From the IMG/VR virus record IMGVR_UViG_3300032236_001503, positions 62,001-126,000 of that record: a DNA stretch of 64,000 nucleotides; one strand, 5' to 3'. The notes beneath the pieces are model-generated. The model had not been told where the DNA came from. It ran no database searches and worked only from the letters and a program-made list of their open reading frames with translations. The translations under genes and the position numbers were made by a program. Shown here piece after piece: positions 1 through 8,866 of the stretch (position 1 is its first letter; each line of letters begins with the position of its first letter). Source of the DNA: a virus.

Positions 1-2
1 TT

Positions 3-494
3 AAACATTTAAATTATGCTTTACACGGTAATCACAATAGAGATAATTACGGTAATGCACTCGTAAGAAAGACTGTTAACTATCCAGACAATACAAAAGT
101 AGATTTATATCCAAATTTACTTGGTGCATTTAGTTATTTTCATAATAGCTGCTTAGATGAAATTGGATTAATCGATCCCGATTATTATAATGCTATGGAA
201 CACGTAGATCATACATATAGAGCGATTAAAGCAGCATATCACCCACCCTTTAGGTGGTTTGCTGATGTTCATGGTTCGGATAAAATGCTTAAAGATATAG
301 TTCCAGACCATCAACAAAGTAAAATTAGAAATGAGGCTAATTTTCAAGAAACTTTTAAGAAAGGTGTTGATCTTTTTATCGAAAAGCAAGGGTTTAGTGT
401 TATTGGTGGGTACGGACCACCAGAAAAACACTATACCGAAGAGGAATGCCTAAAATCATTACAAGATATATGGAAAAAGAGAAAATCGGAGTAG
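3..494 (+). CDS. Glycosyltransferase, GT-A type (5' end outside window)
   Basis: The reading frame is open from the window edge, so the N-terminal catalytic part is missing and only about 163 C-terminal residues are seen. The segment from CLDEIGLIDPDYY to FRWFADVHGS aligns by eye with the C-terminal part of the next gene (CFEKVGLYDTQFRDP to FWWFADIADAD), so the two are tandem paralogues. The family role would be transfer of a sugar from a nucleotide-sugar donor; the substrate is unknown. It is the first visible member of a sugar-gene operon. Confidence 0.6.
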   Translation, partial: KHLNYALHGNHNRDNYGNALVRKTVNYPDNTKVDLYPNLLGAFSYFHNSCLDEIGLIDPDYYNAMEHVDHTYRAIKAAYHPPFRWFADVHGSDKMLKDIVPDHQQSKIRNEANFQETFKKGVDLFIEKQGFSVIGGYGPPEKHYTEEECLKSLQDIWKKRKSE

Positions 495-1246
495 GAATAG
501 TTACATATAACTCAGAAGAATACTTTAAAACTCTTTATGAGTCACTTCCGCTTGCAAAAATTGATGAATTGGTTGTGATTAACGGTGGAAATCACTATAG
601 GGAAAATTATGCATGTCATTGGGTTCAACATAATACAAATTGTTACCCATCAGTTTGCAGAAATGATGCTGTAAGCTTCCTTTTAAATCGAAATTGTGAG
701 CATATTTTTATAATTGAAGATGATATGATAATAAAAAGACCTGATATTTTTGATGCATATATTAATGCTTCAAAAGAATCAGGTTTAAAGTATCTTTGCT
801 TTACTAGTATGGCTTGGGAATCGGGTTCTATTGGTAATAGGACACCACGATTAACCGTAAACTACAAAAATGATGTAAAAATATCTCTTTATAAGAATAT
901 GTGTAATGAATTTACATATCATCATAAATCATGTTTTGAAAAAGTTGGATTATATGACACACAATTTAGAGATCCATTTGATATTGATATGGCTTATAGA
1001 GAATCGCAACAAGACTACGCCGCACCATTCTGGTGGTTTGCTGATATAGCTGACGCAGATTTATATATTGAAAATAACCCAAATGCCACTAGCCGTTTAC
1101 AAGCTGAAAGACCAGATGGATCAAGAGAAACTAGAATACAAGAGCAATGGCAACTGTTTATTAAAAAACATGGGTTACAAGTAAATCAAATACCGGATAT
1201 TTCACAAATAGACGTAGTTGATAAGTTAAAAAATATTAAACCATGA
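470..1246 (+). CDS. Glycosyltransferase, GT-A type
   Basis: About 258 residues. The N-terminus IGVGIVTYNSEEYF is the usual first strand of family 2-like nucleotide-sugar transferases. IIEDDMII (acidic residues near 83-85) is the probable metal and nucleotide-sugar binding DXD-like motif. The C-terminal FWWFADIADAD block is shared with the upstream paralogue. I chose ATG 470; an ATG at 446 would add eight residues and more overlap. It overlaps the upstream gene by 25 bases and the downstream gene by 4 (ATGA), indicating translational coupling. Acceptor unknown. Confidence 0.7.
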   Translation: MEKEKIGVGIVTYNSEEYFKTLYESLPLAKIDELVVINGGNHYRENYACHWVQHNTNCYPSVCRNDAVSFLLNRNCEHIFIIEDDMIIKRPDIFDAYINASKESGLKYLCFTSMAWESGSIGNRTPRLTVNYKNDVKISLYKNMCNEFTYHHKSCFEKVGLYDTQFRDPFDIDMAYRESQQDYAAPFWWFADIADADLYIENNPNATSRLQAERPDGSRETRIQEQWQLFIKKHGLQVNQIPDISQIDVVDKLKNIKP

Positions 1247-2019
1247 AAATAGCAATAGGAATCAATATTTTTGGTTATTATACCAGACAAGATCAATGTA
1301 TAGAAGTTTTAAACCGTTTTGTGTCAAAACATTCAAATATTTCTCTCTATAATATAACATTTGAAAATGAAAAAAACTACACTTTAGGTTTTAAACATCT
1401 ACCGATCTTAAAAAGAAGAGCAAAAGATATAATTCAAGGGTCAGTTTCGGACAAACCAATAGCCAAAGATTTTTTCGATGCATTATCTACGGTTGATTGT
1501 GATTATTTTTTATTTTTAAACAGTGATATATTAATAACCGAAAAATTAATCAAGTTGATAGAAAAGGGAGAATATGAAACCTATTCCTTTTCAAGACATG
1601 ATTGCTATAAGATCGAATCCCTGAGTAATATTATTCCATTTAGGATAGAAATAGCAGGATTTGACGCATGGTGCGTTAAAAAAGATTGGTGGATTGAAAA
1701 TAGAGATTATTTCAATGATTATGTTTATGCTGAACACTTATGGGATGTTGCTTTTACGGTAGAAATGTACAATCGAAGCAATTCATTCATTGGTAACAAA
1801 GAAGTTTATCTTTGTCACGAAAAACATGAACTAAAGTGGAATGAATTTTCACCTGAAGCAACTCATAATTCAAAATTATGGGAAAATACACCATATCATA
1901 AGAGATGGCACGAGTTTATCTACTCATACCTAGTAAAAAGAATGCCATACGGTCAATTTTTATATGCTTTACCTGACGAGCAACAAAAAGAAAAGGAATA
2001 TTTAAAAATATGCCAATAA
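1243..2019 (+). CDS. Putative glycosyltransferase
   Basis: 258 residues starting MKIAIGINIFGYYTRQDQC, a short GT-A-like opening. FLFLNSDILI, with N-S-D near 93-95, sits where the DXD motif is expected. Later parts (FRIEIAGFDAWCVKKDWW, YAEHLWDVAFTVEMY) are consistent with an acceptor-binding half. It starts in an ATGA overlap and its end overlaps the next gene by 10 bases. The family assignment rests on the fold-like pattern and the operon context, not on a close match. Confidence 0.55.
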   Translation: MKIAIGINIFGYYTRQDQCIEVLNRFVSKHSNISLYNITFENEKNYTLGFKHLPILKRRAKDIIQGSVSDKPIAKDFFDALSTVDCDYFLFLNSDILITEKLIKLIEKGEYETYSFSRHDCYKIESLSNIIPFRIEIAGFDAWCVKKDWWIENRDYFNDYVYAEHLWDVAFTVEMYNRSNSFIGNKEVYLCHEKHELKWNEFSPEATHNSKLWENTPYHKRWHEFIYSYLVKRMPYGQFLYALPDEQQKEKEYLKICQ

Positions 2020-2684
2020 GTGATTCATTTATAAAAGATTTTTATAGTAAAATCTATATAATCCATTGGAAACCTTTAACAGATAGAAGGAAATACATGG
2101 AAGAGAAGTTAGAAGAGTTTGGTTTAACTGATTTAGTTGAATGGGTGGATCAATATGATACACCGCAAACCGTTAAAAAGATAAAAAACGTATTCCATAT
2201 TAATCCAAGATTAATTTGTGTTAATCAATCACACATATATTGCTATCAGCAACAGATAAAAAACAAATACAAACATATTCTAATATTAGAAGATGATGTT
2301 GATTTTGAAAATATAGATTTTCGAATGTATTTGGAGCAAGCAGCATTTGAATTTGAAAAATTAGATGGCGATGTTGCATTTTTAAGCTCTTGTTGTGGGT
2401 TAGAAGTTAAAAATAAAAAGCCACCAACTCTTTTATACTACGATGCATCATATGTAACTAGATGTACTGGTGCTTATATAGTAAATTTAAGATGCGCAGA
2501 GAGTCTTTTAACCGCTGCTAGGTTAAACTGTCACGCAATCGATAGAGTTTTAAATTTCTTTATACCTCAAATGAAAATAAGAGTTTTATGGTCAGGATTA
2601 GTGTTAAAACAGGGTTCTGAAACTGGAAAATACAAGAGTTCTTTTCTTGATATAAGAGATAAAAACGGTAATTACAAATCATAA
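2010..2684 (+). CDS. Glycosyltransferase family 25-like (LPS type)
   Basis: 224 residues. The opening IYIIHWKPLTDRRKYMEEKL and the later HILILEDDVDFE (acidic motif near 94-96) match the layout of GT25 enzymes, many of which add galactose or glucose to lipooligosaccharide. The middle part TGAYIVNLRCAESLLTAA also fits that family (TGxYxI block). A GGA-containing purine stretch lies just upstream of ATG 2010. A second GT25-like gene lies at 7498-8193. Donor and acceptor unknown. Confidence 0.7.
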   Translation: MPISDSFIKDFYSKIYIIHWKPLTDRRKYMEEKLEEFGLTDLVEWVDQYDTPQTVKKIKNVFHINPRLICVNQSHIYCYQQQIKNKYKHILILEDDVDFENIDFRMYLEQAAFEFEKLDGDVAFLSSCCGLEVKNKKPPTLLYYDASYVTRCTGAYIVNLRCAESLLTAARLNCHAIDRVLNFFIPQMKIRVLWSGLVLKQGSETGKYKSSFLDIRDKNGNYKS

Positions 2685-2685
2685 G

Positions 2686-3285
2686 ATGAATATTAATTTA
2701 GAATTGATTAAAAAATATTTCTATCCTAAAAATATATTGGATATAGGTGCTCATTGTGGTGAATTTAATGCTCATTGTAAACATTTTTTTCCTGATAGTA
2801 AAATAATCTCAATTGAGGGAAACGAATCATGTGAAAAGGATTTAAAAAATAATAATTGTGATTACAAGATACTTTTACTAGGTAAAGAAAATAAAAAAGT
2901 CATCTTTTATAAACAAAAAAATGATTTAGCATGTACTGGCAATTCAATCTATAAAGAGTTAACGGAGCATTTTAATGATGATGCTTTGATTAAAGAAGAA
3001 AAGAATCTTAAAATGTTAGATGAAGTTTTTGATCAAACTACTACATTTGATTTAATCAAAATAGATACACAAGGTTCTGAATTAGATATACTAGAAGGTG
3101 GCAAAAATCTTGCACAAAAAGCAAATGGAATACTGTTAGAGGTCTCATTAGAGCCTTATAATGAAGGTGCTCCGTTATATGATGAAGTTGTAAAATACAT
3201 GAATAGTATTGGGTTTGAAGAAAAGGAAACATTGGATAGAAGCACAAATCCCCCACAATTAGATATTCTCTTTATAAAAAAATGA
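2686..3285 (+). CDS. FkbM-type SAM-dependent methyltransferase
   Basis: 199 residues. NILDIGAHCGEFNAH (SAM-binding motif I, about 17-30) and FDLIKIDTQGSELDILEGG followed by ILLEVSLEPYNEGAP are the hallmark blocks of FkbM methyltransferases, which O-methylate sugars or polyketides. Placed between glycosyltransferases, it most likely caps or decorates a sugar. It begins one base after the upstream stop and overlaps the next gene by 4 bases. A second FkbM gene lies at 8195-8866. Confidence 0.8.
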   Translation: MNINLELIKKYFYPKNILDIGAHCGEFNAHCKHFFPDSKIISIEGNESCEKDLKNNNCDYKILLLGKENKKVIFYKQKNDLACTGNSIYKELTEHFNDDALIKEEKNLKMLDEVFDQTTTFDLIKIDTQGSELDILEGGKNLAQKANGILLEVSLEPYNEGAPLYDEVVKYMNSIGFEEKETLDRSTNPPQLDILFIKK

Positions 3286-3974
3286 AATTATATACCGTAT
3301 TCACAGAATCACATTATGGAATGTTCAAAGATTACTTTATAAAAAGTTTTCCATTTGATCCAAATTTAGAACTTGTAGTTAAATTCAAACCTCAAGTTTG
3401 CGCCAGTTCGGAATTTCAAAGCGAAGGATGGAGAGAAACTATGATGTACAAGGTTCAATGTTTCATTGATGCAGCATATGAAACCGAATATGGACAGTGT
3501 TTCATGTTTGCAGACCCAGACATTCAATTTTTTAAACCATTTCATGATGACGTTTTAAAACATCTTGGTGATGCGGATGCAATTTTTCAAAATGATTTCG
3601 GAGGTGGTGTTAATACTGGATTTTTTATGATGAGATCAACTCCCGTTACAAGAGCATTTCTTCAAACAGTAAAGGGCAATCTCCATAACTTCCCAGAAGA
3701 ACAAGTTTGCTTCAATCATTTATTGAGAAATTTTCAAATATATCCAAAAATTGCATTTAAATGGGGAATGCTACCAAAAGAATATTGGACTTATGGTGAA
3801 TTAGCAATTCATAGAGCTACACAACAAAATCCAGCAGGTACATGGCAAGGTAATGAAGAATTTGATATACCTGAAAATATAATAATTCACCATGCCAACT
3901 GGACAACTCCATTTAAAAATAAAATAAAGTTATTAGATGTCGTAAAGGAGAAATACAATGCTAGATCAGTTTAA
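3282..3974 (+). CDS. Nucleotide-diphospho-sugar transferase
   Basis: 230 residues. MKLYTVFTESHYGMF is followed by YKVQCFIDAAYETEYGQCFMFADPDIQFF, where D-P-D near 78-80 is the DXD metal motif. VNTGFFMMRSTPVTRAFL and EEQVCFNHLL are typical of the Nucleotid_trans (GT77-like) fold. Overlaps the upstream gene by 4 and the downstream gene by 17 bases. Sugar and acceptor unknown. Confidence 0.65.
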   Translation: MKLYTVFTESHYGMFKDYFIKSFPFDPNLELVVKFKPQVCASSEFQSEGWRETMMYKVQCFIDAAYETEYGQCFMFADPDIQFFKPFHDDVLKHLGDADAIFQNDFGGGVNTGFFMMRSTPVTRAFLQTVKGNLHNFPEEQVCFNHLLRNFQIYPKIAFKWGMLPKEYWTYGELAIHRATQQNPAGTWQGNEEFDIPENIIIHHANWTTPFKNKIKLLDVVKEKYNARSV

Positions 3975-4839
3975 AAAATACTGCGTACAAGCGGTTTATC
4001 CACCATATCCATTCTACCATCAGGGGAAATATATAGAACAATATTTTTTAGATTTTTATTTAAAAAATATCGATATTTTTGAAAAATTAGATAGACAATA
4101 TATTCCAGTTACATGGACTGATGTGTATTTAAAGGCAATGAACGTTGTTCCTGAACTCCAAAAGGAAATAAACAATCTTGATAGATCTAAGAAATATTTT
4201 ACGGTATCTCAACATGACGATGCTCCATTTCAAAAATTTCCACCAAATACGATACATTTTTCTGCTGGTGGCAATATGCCAAATACCATACCAATTCCTT
4301 TAATTTGTAGTGAAATACCAAACAAACCTGTTGTTGAAAAGGATATATTTTGCAGTTTCGTAGGGAGTATAACTGATGCTGGTACAGGTTGGGGTAAAGT
4401 TGCACATCAAATTAGAATGAAAATGCTGGAAGTCTTGATAGATAAACCAGAATATGTTTTAAAACCTAAAAATTGGTCAGAAGAAGTTAAAAATGAAAGG
4501 CAAGATTTGTTTTTAAACACAACGGCACGAAGTAAATTTACATTATGCCCAAGAGGTTACGGAGCAACTAGTTTCAGATTATATGAATCAATGCAATTAG
4601 GTTCGGTTCCAGTTTATATCTATTTCCAAAGACCATTTCTACCATTTGTTGATGATATTAATTGGGATGATATATGTGTATTGGTTGATTTTGATGATAT
4701 TGAAAGCTTAGATGATAGATTAAAATCTATTTCGGATGAAAGATATAACTTTATGCTTGAAAAAATAAAAGAAGTTTATCCAAAGTATTTTACTTTACAG
4801 GCAATGTGTGATAATATCTTAAAAACATTGCAAAAATGA
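3958..4839 (+). CDS. Exostosin-like (GT47-type) glycosyltransferase
   Basis: 293 residues. The C-terminal half contains ARSKFTLCPRGYGATSFRLYESMQLGSVPVYI, the exostosin signature with its conserved CPRG, the R-xx-E spacing and the G-xx-P turn. VDDINWDDICVLVDFDD follows as in that family. One of the few genes in the operon with a good ribosome binding site (AAAGGAG about 7 bases before ATG 3958). Overlaps both neighbours. Substrate unknown. Confidence 0.75.
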   Translation: MLDQFKKYCVQAVYPPYPFYHQGKYIEQYFLDFYLKNIDIFEKLDRQYIPVTWTDVYLKAMNVVPELQKEINNLDRSKKYFTVSQHDDAPFQKFPPNTIHFSAGGNMPNTIPIPLICSEIPNKPVVEKDIFCSFVGSITDAGTGWGKVAHQIRMKMLEVLIDKPEYVLKPKNWSEEVKNERQDLFLNTTARSKFTLCPRGYGATSFRLYESMQLGSVPVYIYFQRPFLPFVDDINWDDICVLVDFDDIESLDDRLKSISDERYNFMLEKIKEVYPKYFTLQAMCDNILKTLQK

Positions 4840-5600
4840 AAAAAGTATTATTTGTAATTGCCCGTTATAACGATTATAGGCAAAAAATATTTGACGAGAT
4901 CATCTCACCTAGAAATAAAGCTTATTGTGATAAGCATGGATTCAAATATATCGCAATAGGAAACGAAACACCGCTTGAATTATATAGAGGTAATCCAACT
5001 TGGTGGAAATTTTCAATAGTAAAGGATTTAATTGATAATGGAACTCTTAAAGACGGAGATATTCTTGCACATATTGATGCAGATATGTATTTCGTTAACG
5101 ATTCTGTCTCAATTGAGACACCAAAATCATTTTCTTATGCAATAGATTCAGGAAATACTCATTGCATGGGTTGGTATAGTATAAAAATTAATGATTGGTC
5201 AAAAAAATTAATCAATAACATTCTTTCAGAGGAAAGGTTTAATAAATTATATAAAAAAATTTCAATACATGAAAGATTCAAAACCCATTCTAGTTTTTGG
5301 CATGAGTTTAGAGAACAGGCAAGTTGGTATAGTTTAGCAGGAATTAAAAGACATTCGGATAAATCATTTTGGGAATACCCAAATAATGGTTTTCATAGTG
5401 AAATGAACGAAGATGTAATCTATTCCTTGGATGAACTCAATGAAAACGTTCAGATATTCGATACTGGATTTAATGTAACCGAATGGGTTGGTGAAAGTAG
5501 TTGCCAATTTGATATAAACAGAGTATCTATTGATAATATTGTCATTAGACACTTTGCTGGTGGTCAAGATTGGAATAATGTAAGAAATTGGATAAATTAA
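4836..5600 (+). CDS. GT34-like glycosyltransferase
   Basis: 254 residues. Pattern: ARYNDYRQKIFDE, then NKAYCDKHGFKYIA, then PTWWKFSIVKDLI, then ILAHIDADMYFVN with the DXD motif D-A-D at 81-83. This order resembles galactosyltransferases of the GMA12/MNN10 type (GT34). Starts in an ATGA overlap; 3 bases separate it from the next gene. The assignment to GT34 rather than another GT-A family is tentative. Confidence 0.6.
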   Translation: MKKVLFVIARYNDYRQKIFDEIISPRNKAYCDKHGFKYIAIGNETPLELYRGNPTWWKFSIVKDLIDNGTLKDGDILAHIDADMYFVNDSVSIETPKSFSYAIDSGNTHCMGWYSIKINDWSKKLINNILSEERFNKLYKKISIHERFKTHSSFWHEFREQASWYSLAGIKRHSDKSFWEYPNNGFHSEMNEDVIYSLDELNENVQIFDTGFNVTEWVGESSCQFDINRVSIDNIVIRHFAGGQDWNNVRNWIN

Positions 5601-5603
5601 AAC

Positions 5604-6638
5604 ATGAAAAAAGTTTTAATTACTGGTTCTGGTGGATTAATCGGTTCTGAAGCCGTTGAATATTATTGCAATAAAGGATATCAAGTTGTTGGAACTGATA
5701 ATAATTTCAGAGAGTATTTTTTTGGTAAAGGTGGATCGGTTAATTGGAGAATTGATGAATTAAAAAAACATAAAAACTATACTCATTATAGTTCCAATAT
5801 TGTTAATAATGAAGAAGTTGAAAATATCTTTATACAACAGGGTAAATTTGATTTAATTATCCACACTGCGGCTCAGCCATCTCATGATTGGGCATGTAAG
5901 GAGCCATTAACAGATTTTAACGTTAATGCAGTTGGTACAATTAATCTTTTGGAGTCTTATAGATTACACTCACCAGATGCAGTTTTTATTTTTACATCAA
6001 CTAATAAGGTTTATGGTGATACCCCAAATAGAATTGCACTTCACGAAGACGAAACTAGATTTAGCCCTCTTTTACCCGACCATGAAAACGGTTTTGATGA
6101 ATGGGTATCAATAGATCATTGTCTACATAGCGTATTTGGTGCTAGTAAAGTGGCTGCTGATATAATGGTTCAAGAGTATGGAAAATATTTTAATTTAAAA
6201 ACTGTTGTATTTAGAGGTGGTTGCTTAACCGGACAGAAACATTCTGGTGTTGAACTTCATGGATTTCTTTCATACTTGGTAAAATGTTGTGTAAATGACA
6301 TTCCATACACAATTTTTGGGTATAAAGGTAAGCAAGTAAGAGATAATATCCATTCCTCAGATTTAATATCAGCCTTTGATGCATATTTTGAATCACCTAG
6401 ATCAAATGGCGAAGTTTATAATATCGGTGGAGGAATTTATTCAAATTGTTCGGTCTTAGAAGCTATTTCTCTAATAGAAACTATGACAAATAAGAAATTA
6501 AACTATACTATTAAAGATGAAAACCGAATGGGTGATCATATATGGTGGATTTCTGATACTAGAAAATTTAAAAGACATTTTCCAAATTGGAAACAAGAAT
6601 ATAACATGGAAAAAATCATAGAAACCTTTTTAAAATAA
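5604..6638 (+). CDS. NAD-dependent nucleotide-sugar epimerase (SDR)
   Basis: 344 residues of extended SDR fold. LITGSGGLIGSEAVEYY (about 5-21) is the Rossmann GxxGxxG loop. LIIHTAAQPSHDWA, FTSTNKVYGD and DNIHSSDLISAFDAYF are the blocks expected of CDP-paratose/tyvelose 2-epimerases and UDP-glucose 4-epimerase relatives. The usual Y-xxx-K catalytic pair reads F-G-A-S-K (SVFGASKVAAD), with Phe where Tyr is expected. I believe this occurs in some close CDP-paratose epimerase relatives, but it should be checked. It probably makes an activated sugar for the surrounding transferases. Confidence 0.75.
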   Translation: MKKVLITGSGGLIGSEAVEYYCNKGYQVVGTDNNFREYFFGKGGSVNWRIDELKKHKNYTHYSSNIVNNEEVENIFIQQGKFDLIIHTAAQPSHDWACKEPLTDFNVNAVGTINLLESYRLHSPDAVFIFTSTNKVYGDTPNRIALHEDETRFSPLLPDHENGFDEWVSIDHCLHSVFGASKVAADIMVQEYGKYFNLKTVVFRGGCLTGQKHSGVELHGFLSYLVKCCVNDIPYTIFGYKGKQVRDNIHSSDLISAFDAYFESPRSNGEVYNIGGGIYSNCSVLEAISLIETMTNKKLNYTIKDENRMGDHIWWISDTRKFKRHFPNWKQEYNMEKIIETFLK

Positions 6639-7501
6639 TGAAAATATCTTTTCTAGATTTTTGGGATGGATTTGATGCTGAAAATAATTTTTTAATTGAT
6701 TTAATCAGATCCTTTAAATATGATGTTTATATATCTGAACCACACCAAGCCGATTTAATTATATTTTCATGTTTTGGTAATTCAAATAAACAATTTAATC
6801 ATTGCAAAAAGATATTTTATACCGGAGAAAATCTAAGACCTAATTTCAATGATTGTGATTACTCTTTAACATTTGATTTTGATGATTATGATGGCAAAAA
6901 TATTAGATTACCATTATGGTTAATGCAAATAGACTTTTTTAACAAAAAAAGTTATGGAAATCCTAAGTTTTTAATCAATTTAAAAACATTATTAGATAAT
7001 GAGGAAAATCCCTATTCAAAAATTAAAAAAGAAAATTTTTGCGTAATTGTAAACAATCATTTGGGTAATAAGCGTGAAGAAATACTGAGATGTTTAATAA
7101 AAAATAAACATAAACAAGTTAATGGTTATGGTAAAATATTTAACAATTGGTTTTATGGTGAGGATACCAAATTAGATATCCTTTCAAAGTTTAAATTTAA
7201 CATATGTTTTGAAAATTCAATACATTCAGGTTATTATACTGAAAAATTGATACATGCAAAGGCAGCTTTCACGATACCTGTTTATTATTCTGATAGTAAT
7301 ATCGAAAAGGATTTCAATAAAAATTCATTTTTAAATCTAAATGATTATGAATCAATGGAGCATTTTTGCGATAGAATATTAGAAATAGATTCTAACGAAT
7401 CTTTATATAAAGATATAGTTGAACAACCATTATTCAATAAACCTGATCACGCAATTCAATTATTAAGTGACATATCATATAAAATATCCAAAATACTATG
7501 A
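6638..7501 (+). CDS. GT10-like fucosyltransferase
   Basis: 287 residues. IFYTGENLRPNFNDCDYSL in the N-terminal half, then FKFNICFENSIHSGYYTEKL and AFTIPVYYSD in the C-terminal half, are the defining blocks of alpha-1,3-fucosyltransferase (GT10) enzymes such as those in Helicobacter. The family moves fucose from GDP-fucose. No GDP-fucose synthesis gene is seen in this window. Shares one base with the upstream gene (TAATG) and overlaps the downstream gene by 4. Confidence 0.75.
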   Translation: MKISFLDFWDGFDAENNFLIDLIRSFKYDVYISEPHQADLIIFSCFGNSNKQFNHCKKIFYTGENLRPNFNDCDYSLTFDFDDYDGKNIRLPLWLMQIDFFNKKSYGNPKFLINLKTLLDNEENPYSKIKKENFCVIVNNHLGNKREEILRCLIKNKHKQVNGYGKIFNNWFYGEDTKLDILSKFKFNICFENSIHSGYYTEKLIHAKAAFTIPVYYSDSNIEKDFNKNSFLNLNDYESMEHFCDRILEIDSNESLYKDIVEQPLFNKPDHAIQLLSDISYKISKIL

Positions 7502-8193
7502 AGTTAAACACATATGTTATTCATTATACTAAGTTAAAAGAGAGAAAAGATAATATTATTTCTCTTTTTAATGATAATGATTTTAATTTAAATTTTATAG
7601 AAGAATTTGATAAAGAAGAGATAACAAAAGAAAACATAAGGTTGTTTTACAATCCAAATAAAGAATTATTTGATTCGAAAATCAGCCCCCTATGGGATAA
7701 CTCAATCCATAAATTTCGTTATTTAACTTACCCAGAGGCATCTTGTGCTATAAAACAAGTTTTAGCGATAAAACAAGTTTCAGAACAAGAAAATGAATAC
7801 GCATTAATCATAGAAGATGATGTTTTGCCAAAAAATTCAAATTTTTCAAAAGAAATTGAAAATGTGATATCAAACTCACCCAAAGATTGGGATGCAATAT
7901 TTATAGGTGAAGGTTGTGGTGAGGAATTTATTAAATTTAAACTAAATGATTTTCAAAAAATAAATGATAAAGTCTATAAAGCTAATCATCCAGCAACAAA
8001 TTGTGCAGAAGCATATATTTTAAAGAAAAGTTCAGCCCAAAAGATATATGAAAATATCATACCATTCCAACTTGCATTTGATTGGGAACTTGCATATATA
8101 TTCTATAAGCTAAAAATGAATATATACTGGGCTATACCGCCTATTTTTGTTCAGGGTTCAAAAAACGGAACTTACAACACAAGCATACAATAA
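7498..8193 (+). CDS. Glycosyltransferase family 25-like
   Basis: 231 residues. LNTYVIHYTKLKERKDNI at the N-terminus, EASCAIKQVLAIKQV in the middle and EYALIIEDDVLPKN (E-D-D near 106-108) are the GT25 blocks. It is more divergent from the gene at 2010-2684 than a recent duplicate would be. Overlaps the preceding GT10-like gene by 4 bases. Acceptor unknown. Confidence 0.65.
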   Translation: MKLNTYVIHYTKLKERKDNIISLFNDNDFNLNFIEEFDKEEITKENIRLFYNPNKELFDSKISPLWDNSIHKFRYLTYPEASCAIKQVLAIKQVSEQENEYALIIEDDVLPKNSNFSKEIENVISNSPKDWDAIFIGEGCGEEFIKFKLNDFQKINDKVYKANHPATNCAEAYILKKSSAQKIYENIIPFQLAFDWELAYIFYKLKMNIYWAIPPIFVQGSKNGTYNTSIQ

Positions 8194-8194
8194 A

Positions 8195-8866
8195 ATGAAA
8201 GAAATAATAGACATATACGAACATCCAAAATACAAACATCTATACGATTGCATAGCACCGAGACCGCAACCACCAGATTTTGCATTACATTACTTTAACA
8301 ATGCCGAAAATTTAACTTTTGTTGATATTGGTGCAAACGATGGTGTTACTTGGAGCAATTCCTTATCAATGGAAATAAATTATGGATGGAATGGTATATG
8401 TATTGAGCCACATCCAGTTGCATATAAAAAATTAACCGAAAATAGAACTTGTAAATGCTTAAATTTAGCAGTTTCCGATGTGGATTTAGAGTTAGATTTT
8501 CTTGTTATTGAAGGAAAAGCCGAAATGCTTAGCGGATTGATTAAAGATTTCCACCCTGAACATAAAATAAGAATAAATGAAGAAGTAGCCAAAAATGGAG
8601 ATAAGGCATACAAACAAAAAGTTCATTCTAAACCTTTGCATTCTATTTTACAGGAAAATAATATTAGTAAAGTGAATTATTTATCAATTGATACAGAAGG
8701 ATCAGAGCTATCCATCATAAAGGGAATAGATTTTTCAAAAACCGACATAGACTTGATAAGCCTTGAGGTAAATTACGAAATAGAACCCACTAATCAATTA
8801 ATGGATTCCGTTGGTTATAAATTTTTAAATAAAATCTGCGGTGATGCTTTCTATTGCAAGAAATGA
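8195..8866 (+). CDS. FkbM-type SAM-dependent methyltransferase
   Basis: 223 residues. TFVDIGANDGVTWSNSL (about 41-57) is SAM motif I; ICIEPHPVAYKKL and VNYLSIDTEGSELSIIKGI are the remaining FkbM blocks. ATG 8195 lies one base after the upstream stop and is preferred over a start at 8147 inside the upstream gene. The second methyltransferase of the island suggests that more than one sugar position is methylated (inference). Confidence 0.8.
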   Translation: MKEIIDIYEHPKYKHLYDCIAPRPQPPDFALHYFNNAENLTFVDIGANDGVTWSNSLSMEINYGWNGICIEPHPVAYKKLTENRTCKCLNLAVSDVDLELDFLVIEGKAEMLSGLIKDFHPEHKIRINEEVAKNGDKAYKQKVHSKPLHSILQENNISKVNYLSIDTEGSELSIIKGIDFSKTDIDLISLEVNYEIEPTNQLMDSVGYKFLNKICGDAFYCKK

